Notes under the pieces: generated by a model
What the model was told of the DNA's origin: nothing
What the model saw: the letters and a program-made list of their open reading frames with translations, nothing else
Databases searched by the model: none
Shown here: in pieces, positions 10,609 through 20,778 of the stretch
Layout of the letters: each line of letters opens with the position of its first letter
How positions within the stretch are numbered: position 1 is the stretch's first letter
NCBI GenBank assembly: GCA_025174535.1
Contig: JALBUN010000018.1
Location: 939,001 to 1,003,000 of the forward strand
DNA length: 64,000 nt
Origin: Cantharellus purpuraceus
Taxonomy: Eukaryota; Basidiomycota; Agaricomycetes; Cantharellales; Hydnaceae
Direction of reading: 5' to 3'
Position numbers and translations under genes: made by a program

Positions 10609-12280
10609 ATGGCATCTCCAGCTACAATCCAAGTAGCGTCGGATAGGTATGTAGCCGCTTGCTATTAGTCCATTCACATTTGAACTCATTCTACGGCAAC
10701 AGCATGGCCCTCAGTTACACTCTTATAGCTGCCCTTGGTGAGTTCAAGCAAGGCTTGTGCCTAGCCCAGCTGACACCTTCCGCTCGGAATAGCTCTTCTT
10801 GCCTATGATACCTGCCTAACAATGAGACGCGAAATTGATTACGTCTGGAATAGCAAGTTTAAATTGGGAACGGCCCTCTATTTTCTAGCGCGATATTCTG
10901 CACTACTAGATCTCTCGTTAGTGATACTCGTGGAATTCTTGACTACATCACTTCAGGTGTGGTTCTTTGATGACTTTCCTTAACGCACGTAGATGACATT
11001 TGGTAAATGCAGTAAGTTCATGGGCATTCCTTGAAACGCAGAAATTCATACCAATTAGGACATGCAATGGGATTCTTCACTTTTTGGATAGCATTAGCCT
11101 CCTCCCACTCATCAGCATTCAAGGTGACACGATACTCTGTTCTCAGCAATAGGTTATTGACAACAGTGATGATGCAGGCCTTCTACTGGCACGAACGTAT
11201 GCCATTGCTGCACACAAGAGACTAGTATTAATCGTCCTTGGGGTTCTCGGTGGTTTTGCCGTCATACTAAGTCTGGTATGTTCACATGTCTTCATTGCTG
11301 TGGACATGCATGACGGCAGCCATCACAGGCTGGATCAATTTTGGATAAGTGTGTCATTACCAGCAAGCAACGCCACATATTCATCATGTGAGTACTGGTT
11401 AGTCTCAAATGCACTGTGCTCAACGAACCACCAGACGTACGACACGTGAACCTGATCTGCATTATCATGTCATTGATTCCTTCCTTGCAGTTGGTAACGC
11501 TGGTACGATCTCGATCATCGTGTTTGACACAGTGGTGGTGGCTGTGACACTGGCCAGCACACTCGGAACGTGGAGAGTATACAAAAGGTCAACATGGAAC
11601 AGACTGACACTCATACACTTACTGGCTCAGCAAAGTAAGTGGTGGCCTCCATTACAGAAGGGTGCTCACAGACAGATGTTCATATCAGGTCTGGTGAGAT
11701 TTGGGTATGACATCCACCGTCTTCACCAGTGAATCCAGAACTGATCTTACCAGGTTTGTGCTTACTCTCACGCTTTCAGATACGATCCTTGGATTCGTAT
11801 GTCAATATACTGATTCTTATGCCCTCACTAATAAACGTGTTAGACCTTGCGAGTGGGTCACGTATTGATGTCTGCGGTATTGCTGCTCCAACTCTCAAAA
11901 TTTAGCCTACCATTTCAAGTGTTCTTTCATTTATTCAGAACAGGTGAGTTGATGTCAGACATTGTAATCATCGACTAATTATACGCAGCTTGTCCACAAT
12001 CATCATCTGCCGTTTCCACCTCGATCTCCAAAGGAGCCATGCACACCCTAATACCAGCACCTCCCAGGGCTTACCTTCGATATCCCTCGGAAGCTTCCAT
12101 GCGGCCACACAAAGCATGCATGACGCAGTGATAGCAGAGTTTGGCGATTCGGACGCTGATGAACATATCGGAACCGAAACATCCCAGGAGGACATGCCAA
12201 CAGCGACGACGGAAAACGACATTGCGCTGTCAGAAGTTCAGTCCCAGCTACATGATGTTGAATTTCGCCTGGACGCGTAG
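10609..12280 (+). CDS. DUF6533-family membrane protein, copy 3 (one-base deletion at exon 3)
   Basis: All exons of copy 2 are recognisable: MASPATIQVASD, the DUF6533 core (LLAYDTCLTMRREIDYVW, LGTALYFLARYSALLDL), the later helices, PTISSVLSFIQNS joined to ICRFHLDLQ, and an acidic tail ending at the TAG at 12280. Near the start of exon 3 (about 10,775) one base is missing compared with copy 2, so the conserved acceptor leads to a TAG. If the AG at 10791-10792 is used instead, the phase is restored and only eight residues before the core are lost. The gene may therefore be active or newly dead. It is called CDS because every other junction keeps its phase. Confidence 0.6.
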
Positions 12281-13059
12281 TGTTAGCCCATCAGTTGGTC
12301 TTCATCATGTTCGGTTGCGACTACTGATGTAACGGAATTTCTTTCGTAGTGCTTTTATCACAAATCCTGTGGGGCGTAGAAGCAAGCATGTGTAGCTGCG
12401 TAGTATGTCTATTTACTCATGTCAATCCCTGGGCAAAGATCATAGAGAGATGTTGTCATTTGAACAGTTTCATTGCGTAACTATATTTGTAATCGATAAT
12501 TCATAACATCCTGAATTTGTTGCAACAGTCCTTGAGGAATGCAGTCGGTTAGATGGAAGGGACCTCCTACTCACAAAATCTCGCATGATCCACACAGATT
12601 GGACACACGCACCTCCACAAATGCAGAAGCAGAAGCTTGCGCATTCAACGCATTTGGGTGGCATCGATCCCCTGCATTGGTAGGCATTGAGACTGACATC
12701 ATGATAAATCAACACGCACCAAGATGATGAATGTACACCCGTTCCACTCTATGTCACATGCTTTCCCCGCATACAAGATGTACCTCACATACTGAGATAA
12801 CTTACACGGCTCCAGCTCATGTCAGGAGTGGGGGTGTTGGCGTCTGGGTCATTTCGGTGGGGGATCGGATCTGAGATAGTTTGGCCTCGAAGGCTGTAAT
12901 CGTGCTGAAGACGACACCTGCTTCAGTGCTTCTCCCTACGATGTCTCCTCATCGCAAATATTCGCCAGCTTCACTTGCATTCCAGACCGAGGCAGTGGTG
13001 CACTGCAACGCCCTTTTGAGGATCTTTGAGTCCCCTCAGATGCTCCGCGCAGATTCCAC
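12281..13059. other. 3' flank of copy 3 and repeated intergenic sequence
   Basis: The part at 12,281-12,740 resembles 16,486-16,930. The part at 12,895-13,000 resembles 17,125-17,215. The frame open from 12881 is only partly derived from a gene. No conserved ORF is supported before about 13,060. Confidence 0.45.
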
Positions 13060-13350
13060 AGGGAGGGGAGACTTACGATATGGTTATTGGGTATTGCTCG
13101 ATGAGAGCCGGGGACTACTGCTAATGTCTAGGCAAAACGGAAACAGGATGGGGAACCAGACGGAGAGTACACGGCGCATATGTGTGGGACTCCCATGCGC
13201 CGTGGAGCTAGCGTATGTGCCAAATTGTCCGTCGGCCCGAGCCACTGAGCATAGTCGAGTTACCATTGGGGCGTCCCCACCCCTTGGCTCGCTGGACCTT
13301 ACTTCGAACCCCTTTGCCACCCCGTCTACAGCTAACAATAACAAATATAA
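13060..13350 (+). pseudogene. Relic of the single-pass membrane protein gene, 3' part (relic 3)
   Basis: It matches the cytoplasmic C-terminal half of the open gene at 18,203-19,957. The segment CAVELAYVPNCPSARATEHS corresponds to RAVELAYMPSRPSTGATAHS, and GSLDLTSNPFATPSTANNN to GSFDLTSDPFASPPIANNY. The extracellular part and the transmembrane helix are absent and the reading frame afterwards runs into unrelated sequence. The frame stays open from 12881 to 13501 by chance or because decay is recent. Confidence 0.75.
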
Positions 13351-14896
13351 CAACACTGGTCCGTGGAACAGTGTGTTGAGTTTATCTGCAGCCAAGTGCC
13401 TCTATCAAATGTGTGGAATCCCGACACAGAGTTATCAGAGTGCAGATGATGTGCAAAGAAAATTCACATGGACAGATTTCGTCAGATCGGATCGCGAGTA
13501 GAGTGACATAAATGCTTTTTTGATCCAAGATGAATGGCATGGTTCAGGCGATGGCAAGTCGGATGCGAACCCCGTAGAGCGACTTGGCGTAGAAAAAAAA
13601 AAAAAGGACTTATTCTAACAATAGTATGTAAAGTCCCTTGTAAGCCATACGACTCACACAACAGCGGCTGTGCTCGCACATGCCTCTGAACACAGCTTTC
13701 AGTTCTTGTCAGGGTAGTGGAGTTGACATTTGGGCTCAGATTGCGTCCGTCCCGTGCATTGGCGATGTTCGGGGATGACTAATGGCCCTCTACCGTGTAC
13801 AAAGGATTTCCCCAATAGATAGCACCACTCCGAGTCGTTGTGAGTCGTGCACTGCCATGCCATCCGGACAGCTTGAATCAATTGAGCTCTTTCGGCTAGT
13901 AGCTCCCACCATTTCGATGGATCTCATCTTTCAAACTGCCATGCTTCTGCTGATGCATCAGACCATGAATAATAGAAGCACCAAAGATTTTCACTGGGGC
14001 AAAAGGAAGGATCGCATCTGAGGTCGACAACCTTCAGCACATGGTCACACTGTATCGCTGTACTAGTCCAACTTATGGTGGGATGGCTCGTCTATACAAT
14101 CCAGCCACTAGTATAGATCACTGCAACATACGCTTGAAGAGCGTCTTGCAATTCTCCCAGCCGTTTGTGTCTTATAATCAAGTGTCAGATCTCCCGGACC
14201 TTAAACCTCAACCAACATCTCTCGTTGCCGATTATTCTTTCAGACGCTCCAATGGATCTCTCCGCGATGTCCCTGGTGGCTTCCCGTGGCTGTACTCATC
14301 ATTCATGGTGGTGATCAGGGACGGGTGGACTAGATATCACACAGGTTATCACGTGGATTATTCCGCTCATAGACACTGAGCTTCGAAGAGACACTAGCTA
14401 CTTCTACTTGGATACGATGCAAATGACGAAATCCCTCCTCCATAAATGTTGTCGTGATGGTTATATATCAGCTCCCGTGACACCCCACCCCGTACCTTCC
14501 TTACTGCTGATGAATTAGAACTTGAACCCAAAGATGCACATGCTTTTCTCAACATGATGCCCAAAGAACTTCACTCCGGACCAGAAATGGGATCTGAGCT
14601 TGGAAGCGCAGGCTTCAGGCCGAACGCTGCCAATGCTGGGTGGAGCTGCGGGTCTGCCCTCTATTCCGTCAGTTGGGATGTCTCACTCGCAAGTCTTCAA
14701 CTCAGTGCAAACCGTTCCATTCAGTCCGGTACTTGCATACTAGCCTGGGAACGAACTTACCATGCGACACAGGTGCCAGCCACACATTCTGACCAAACAT
14801 CATCACTGTGGACACAAGGTAGAATCATTCGTGGTCTCGTGCTACATGCCTAGATGTGAATATTGTTGAAACAAATAACGTTCTCCAGAATTTCAG
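13351..14896. other. Non-coding part of the tandem unit
   Basis: An A tract lies at about 13,590. Blocks at 13,700-13,870 and 14,170-14,300 match the intergenic blocks of other units. No exon is supported. Confidence 0.45.
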
Positions 14897-14905
14897 TATA
14901 TATAT
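14897..14905 (+). promoter_or_regulatory. TATA box of DUF6533 copy 4
   Basis: A TATATATAT run in the shared context, 84 bases before the former start codon at 14981. Confidence 0.5.
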
Positions 14906-14980
14906 GAGCCTCCTGTGGCGTTCTGCCCATCGCATTACCTCCACATTCTGGTCCACATAACCCAACGTCTTCCCGTCGAC

Positions 14981-16485
14981 GTGGCATCTCAAACACAACA
15001 GGCCACAATTCAAGCAGGGTCAGATAAGTATGTCGCCTCTTACTATTAGCTCATGGATGTTTGCACCAGCATGACCTTCCATTATGCTCTTATAGCTGCA
15101 TTTGGTGAGCTGAAGGTTTGTGTATGCAACCCAGCCATAGTAACGGCCTTCTGGTTGAAACAGCTCTTTTTACCAATGATACCTTCCTAACGACGTCACA
15201 TGAAATTGTTTATATCTGGAATCACGAGTTGAAATTGGGCACAGCTCTATTCTATAGCACGATATCCCTTGCTACTGTATCTCTCGCTGCAGATGATTCT
15301 GGGTCTTCCGAATATTACATTACTTCAGGCGTGTTTCTTTTGCTGACTTACCTTATTGCACACGGAGGTCACATGGTGAACGTAGTAAGTTCAAAGGGCA
15401 TTCCTTGTGCTTCACACAGGTTATGCCGTGTAATGGGATTCTTCACTTTATGGATAGCTTTAAGTTTTCCCACTCATCGGCATTCAATGTGACACGATAT
15501 TTTGTTCTCAGCTATAGGTCATTGACAACAGTGATTATGGAGGCCTTCTATTGGCACAGACGTATGCCATTACTGAACACATGGGACTGGTATTAGTAGT
15601 CCTTGGGGTTCTCAGTGGTTTCACCACCATACTGACTCTGGTATGTCTGCATGTCCGCATTTATGTGTATGTGTGATGGCAGCCATCACAGGCTGCGACA
15701 ATTTTTAATAGCTGTTCCCTTACCGCTGGTGTGCAACGCCACACTATCTTCATGTGAGTGCAACATAATCTCACATGCGCCATGCTCAATGAATCACCAG
15801 ATTGGTTGCTGTGACACTCGCTCGGAACCTGGAGAGTCTACAAAAGGCCAACATGGAATGAGCTGTCACACACACCTACCCGCCCAGCAAAGTAAGTCAT
15901 AGCCTTCTTTGTTGCAGGAGTGTTCTCAGAGACAGATATCAAGGTCTGATGCGACACTCTTGCAAATGCGATCGTGCCACTGGTATGTCAAAATATTCAA
16001 TTCTTTTGCCTTTACTAACCAGGCGTGCCAGGCCTTGCGAGTGCATTCCACATTGATGTTTGTCACATTACCGCTCCAACTCGAATTTTAGCCTACCCTT
16101 ACAAAATATCTTGCACCTATTCAGAACAAGTAAGTCGGAATCGGACATGGCATTCATCGACTAATTATATGCAGCTTGTCCGTCATCGTCGTCTGCCGCT
16201 TCCATTTTGACCTCCACAGGAGCCATGCGCACCCAAATACCAACACCTCCCGGGCCTTACCACCTACGATATCCATGGGAAGCTTTCATGCTGCTACCCA
16301 AAGTCTGCACAACGCTGTGATGGCAGACGTTTGGCGATTCGGACGATGAGGAGCGGATTGCAACTGAGCCTTCGCGTCCAGAAGTCGTGCCTACGGATGC
16401 GGACAGGCCAGCAGGGACGACGGAGAACGACATCGCGCTCGTGGAAATTCGTTCCCAGGGCGTTGAAAGTACCTTGGAGTCATAG
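14981..16485 (+). pseudogene. DUF6533-family membrane protein, copy 4 (dead)
   Basis: The start codon aligned to the ATG of copies 1-3 is GTG (14981-14983). The core is still readable (LFTNDTFLTTSHEIVYIW), but a two-base deletion near 15,240 shifts the frame inside the second core helix. The loop segment after about 15,650 contains a TGA in the frame used by copies 2 and 3. One extra base near 16,325 disrupts the EFGDSD segment of the last exon. The tail ends at the TAG at 16483-16485. Several independent lesions make this a pseudogene. Confidence 0.85.
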
Positions 16486-18130
16486 CGACTGGTTATCCGT
16501 TGGTCTTCTTCGTGTTCGGTTGGAATTATTGTTGCGACGGAATTTCCCTATGACATAATTCGCAGCACTTTTATCGTGAATCCTGTTGGACGCGGAGGAA
16601 AGCGTGTGTGGCATGTGTATTTATTCACGTCAACGTCTGTGCGAAAGTCCTTGTCGTTTAGACATTTTCGTTGCATAACTATAATTGCATTTCATAATGT
16701 TATAGATTTATTTACAACACTCTTGGAATGCAGCCGGTTAGATGGAAGCAACCTCCTCTCCTGCTCACGAATTCGCGTACGGTGCACACGTACGAAGGCC
16801 TAGAAACAGGCACCTCCACAGAAGCAGAAGCAGGGCAATCCAATAGCAATGAATAATCGATGCATTCAGGTGGAATCGACCCTTCGCATTGGTAGGCAAC
16901 TGAGACTGACATGATGAATAAACAGGCACCAAACTTCCTTTATACAGAGCCCCCTTCTACAGTGTGACATATTTCCCCCGCATACGACATACACGTTATA
17001 TAGCTACACACCCTCGCGCTCATGTCACTGTAACAGACGCGTCTAGAGCTTGGGAGTGAGAGTAGACGCTTGCCATGCCATTCCGACAGAGCCTCAGCCC
17101 TGATCTATTTATTGCTATTATTGTACTAAAGACCACCCCTGCTCTTGTTTCTCCCACAAACGCCTCATCGCGAGTACTCACCGGCTTCACTGGCATTCTA
17201 GAACGACGGGGCGCATCGCAGTGGTTTTGGATATTATGAACGTTGATCAGGTCCTCATTGACTGATGTCGGAGTAACAGTATTTCAGGGTATGGCTGGTG
17301 TTGTCCTCGTATGATGTCCGACTTATTCTTTAGCGCCAAGGACCTGACAAACTAACTCATCAGGCGAGGCTGATATAGGAATGGATTGAGGTGAATATTA
17401 GAAGCAACGGTGCATGTGGACTCCATGATATAATTTTAAAAGCGAGTAACATCGGATGTGGCGATATGACCTGTGTTAGATTTCCAAGGACATTGTTCAA
17501 TGGGATGCTTTCCTCATGTGTGGCCTGAGAATATGACGGCACCAGAGTAGCAGTTCCTAGACAGATGCGCCACCGGTGTCAGATGGCAACTCGTTTCGGC
17601 ATGTGCGCGCTTGTGGGAGGCCTTATTCCGAGTCCCTTTGAGTCCCCTTGCTTTCCCCTTGATGGGCTCCTGGCAGCTCCTGGCTCTGATAGGTTTGATA
17701 AATTCAATTGATTGGTGCCGGAGTGCCTTGCCGGTATGTAGGGACGGGGAGTGAGCCGTACTGGATGCCCGAGAGCCGTGAAAGGGAGTTTTGGTGGAGA
17801 CGCTGCCGCCAAGATCTAGAAGATTGATGTTGGAACCCGGTTCTCATGACCTTGGGCAAGGTCAGATAAATACGATAAATACGCCTCAGGGTGGACCACC
17901 TGTTCCTGTGGAGAGGTTAGCACAATTGTAGTGCTTGTTGTGTTGGATGTTGCTTTTGTTGCCAGCCAAAAGGGGAAGGGTTGTTGTTCGCTGGAAGTGA
18001 GTGCCGACTGCGGAGCGCGCCAAAGAACAGCCTTGGAGCGGTTAAGGATGACGGGCTCGTGGTTAGAGATCAGCCAAGGTTGCTTCTTACTTGCAACAAC
18101 AACAACACAGTCTGTGCAACTTGAACGCAA
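16486..18130. other. Intergenic stretch after the array
   Basis: The first about 730 bases match the 3' flank of copy 3. Beyond 17,220 no similarity to other units was seen. A frame open from 17931 to 18383 overlaps the next gene and includes FLLATTTTQS, which resembles the N-terminal ILYFLLATTAM seen in relic 1. It may therefore contain the true first exon of the next gene. Otherwise nothing is supported. Confidence 0.4.
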
Positions 18131-18202
18131 GCCGTGGCGTCCTCGTTGTCGTTGGTGTTGTCTCTTAGCTTGTGCAGCGTACTCGAGCTTGGTGGGCACG
18201 CA

Positions 18203-19957
18203 ATGGTGTGGGCACGCCAGAACGACCGTGACGGCCCCGAGCACCAGAGTCTCATCGACTCACCCACCATTGGTGGCCCTGGGCCTATTAGTCTTTCCAG
18301 CTCTAGCCCAACCTCGCTCTCGCCTAGCTTACCCTTGTCCCTGCAATCGCTCTCCTCCGACCCCGTGTCGACGGACACATTGACGTTTCCCACCTCGAGC
18401 AACACAGGGGCCAGTGGAAGTAGCACCGACTCCATTACCATCTCGTCAACGAGTGCCGTGCCCGTGCCCAGCCAGTCGCAGAGCATGCCAGGCTCTTCCG
18501 CACCCTCCTGGACATTCCTCACGCCGGCAGATGCGGTGACATGCCAACCCTACGAAATCCAATGGTCCGTCTCTAACCCCGCCGCAAGCTCTACAGGCCT
18601 CACCACCACCGACATTGATATCTACGTCACTAACCCCGGGCTCAACCTGACCCTCGTTACTAACCAACACATTCTCAACCATACGTACACCTGGCCCGCC
18701 GTCACCCTTCCCGCAGGCACATACACCGTCCAGGGCATCGCCACAGGCGGACAAGCCACCGCGCTCGCCAACCCCGCACAGTACTACACCCTTTCCGTCA
18801 AAAACGGCTCCGACACCTCATGTCTCTCCTCCACAGGTAACTCCTCGACACCCGGCCAATTCGCATCCACCCCAAAATCGACCAACACGGCTGCCATTGC
18901 AGGCGGCACCGTTGGGGGAATCGTCCTCGTCACGTTTGCAGGTATAGCGCTATGGATTCTGTGCCGCATCTGCAGGGAGTCCCGGCGGCACGGCCAGGGC
19001 CAAGGACGGGCGCACGGACGTGGGCTGCACACGCTGGGAAATAAGGACTGGAACGGGCTAAGCTCTGTCGACTCCAAGTTTCCCCTCGAGCACGGGGGCG
19101 GGTCGGACAGTGGCTTGGGCGCGGGCATGGCAGGCGTCGGCGTGCAGCATGGCGCACAGCAGCACGACGCACATAACGTCGCTCCTACCGGCACCAGACG
19201 CTCACGCCCCGTCTCGCGCGACCTCGACTCCACCAGCTCACTTGAGGGCGAGAAGGTGGCAACGACGAAGGAGGACATTGCGGCGCGCGATGCGGCAGCG
19301 TCGGCCACAGTGGGGCTGCCAGTGCTCACACGCGATGGGAGCTGGGGCGCTACTGCTAATCGCTACGGGAACGGGAACGGGAACAGGAATGCACCCGAGA
19401 CGGACAGCACGGCAGGCCACGGCGCCTATGGCGGGATGGAGCACCCGCGCGCTGTAGAGCTGGCGTATATGCCGAGTCGCCCGTCGACCGGAGCCACTGC
19501 CCATAGTCAGCCTACCACTGCTGGGGTACCCTCAGCGTCGGCATCCTCACCCCGTGGCTCGTTTGACCTTACTTCGGACCCCTTTGCCTCCCCGCCTATA
19601 GCTAACAATTACAACAACCGACGTTCTTCCCGTACGCCGCGGAAGCCGGTGCCGGCGTATGATCCGGCAGAGGAGGAGGAGAGTGAGGGAAGGGAGCGGT
19701 CTAGAGCGCGCTGGAGTGGATCGCACGTTGCGTCTGCATCGGGGTCAACATCACCCTCACCGTCGTCGTCGCCTTTCGCGTACCCGCCTTCCCCGCTCGC
19801 TTATGCGGCGTCGCAGCAACAGCACCCCGCCGACGCCGCTGCGTTATTGCACGGCGAGGCGTTATTGCATGGGTTGAAAAGCAAGTCGAGCGGACAGTTT
19901 GAGGGACAGGCGGTGCATTATCTCATTCCGGATATGCCGCCGCCACCTGTGGATTAA
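18203..19957 (+). CDS. Single-pass membrane protein with Ser/Thr-rich outer domain
   Basis: A long open frame runs to the TAA at 19957. The first in-frame ATG is at 18203 (584 aa). The frame is open back to just after a TGA at 18122 and the part before the ATG is hydrophobic (SLSLVLSLSLCSVLEL), so the real start is probably an upstream exon that supplies a signal peptide. Domains: Ser-rich segment, a beta-sandwich-like domain with TCQPYEIQW, LVTNQHILNHTYTW, LPAGTYTVQ and DTSCLSS, a helix AAIAGGTVGGIVLVTFAG followed by ALWILCRI (about 18,890-18,970), then a long cytoplasmic tail rich in Gly, Arg and Ser. Similar single-span proteins are common in Agaricomycetes; some are thought to sense or contact the cell wall. 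Broken copies of this gene lie at 3,500, 8,370 and 13,060. Confidence 0.75.
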   Translation: MVWARQNDRDGPEHQSLIDSPTIGGPGPISLSSSSPTSLSPSLPLSLQSLSSDPVSTDTLTFPTSSNTGASGSSTDSITISSTSAVPVPSQSQSMPGSSAPSWTFLTPADAVTCQPYEIQWSVSNPAASSTGLTTTDIDIYVTNPGLNLTLVTNQHILNHTYTWPAVTLPAGTYTVQGIATGGQATALANPAQYYTLSVKNGSDTSCLSSTGNSSTPGQFASTPKSTNTAAIAGGTVGGIVLVTFAGIALWILCRICRESRRHGQGQGRAHGRGLHTLGNKDWNGLSSVDSKFPLEHGGGSDSGLGAGMAGVGVQHGAQQHDAHNVAPTGTRRSRPVSRDLDSTSSLEGEKVATTKEDIAARDAAASATVGLPVLTRDGSWGATANRYGNGNGNRNAPETDSTAGHGAYGGMEHPRAVELAYMPSRPSTGATAHSQPTTAGVPSASASSPRGSFDLTSDPFASPPIANNYNNRRSSRTPRKPVPAYDPAEEEESEGRERSRARWSGSHVASASGSTSPSPSSSPFAYPPSPLAYAASQQQHPADAAALLHGEALLHGLKSKSSGQFEGQAVHYLIPDMPPPPVD

Positions 19958-20778
19958 TTAGGTCTCACAGCGTGAGAGGAGATTCGTTTTTGTGAGTGGT
20001 TTATTTGGCCACCGGTTTCTCGATGAGGGTAGTTAATTGACCCTGTGTCCCGTGCGTATTACATAGGTCTTCCCCGTCATTCCTCCTTCATCCCCCCATC
20101 CCTGCCGCCGTATTCTTGAGAATCGCATTCTGACATTTCTGACTTATATTTCTTGAGGGGGTGCTTTTTCGCTACTTATTTCCCGCCAGCCAGCCTACCT
20201 CCTCAGCTACCTCCTTGTCTTACCTTGTCTTATCCACCTTGCATTGGTGATCTTACACCCTTCGTTGTGCCTTTTCACACGCACCTCCCATCCCTTCATA
20301 CGCACGTCAACCCAACACAGCCTATATAGGGGCGCATCTCGCTGCTCACAGAAATTACTCCCTACGCCCCCTCCTTTTCGTTGTTCCTCCCCTTTTGCAG
20401 GACCGAAAGGAACGAAACCCATAATGAAAACGGCTGCAGTGATGTTGCTTTTTTTTGATTTTGTTTGATTTGATTTTTCCAGCTTCACCCCCATCATGTT
20501 GTGCTAGTAGTCCTATATCATACGAGTCAAAAACACGTTTGAAAGTAGCCACTGATGGTATTATACGGCTAGACGTGCGTCGCTGATGATAATGAGTGTG
20601 AATATGCTATATAATGTCAGGTTCTACATGATGCATGTGGGGAGTGGGGAGGGCGGGGGGTTGGTGAAAATCATCTAAATCAGTCTCATCCCATACTTCC
20701 AATGATAAACGACACGGCCATCACTGCCTATATCAACCGGAAACGTCACGTACGCCGTCATATACACCCTAGGCTCAT
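19958..20778. other. Intergenic region between convergent genes
   Basis: No conserved ORF. It must hold the 3' ends of the membrane protein gene (plus) and the MRS2-type gene (minus). It contains T-rich tracts (for example near 20,450) but no certain terminator. Confidence 0.4.

Noticed and set aside
18134..18202. Start of the single-pass membrane protein at GTG 18134.
   Set aside because: GTG is not expected as start in a fungal nuclear gene; the upstream part is more likely reached by splicing.
19110..19504. Long ORFs on both strands inside the single-pass membrane protein gene.
   Set aside because: They are frame shadows of a GC-rich coding sequence, with Arg/Ala/Pro-biased products and no conservation in the relics.
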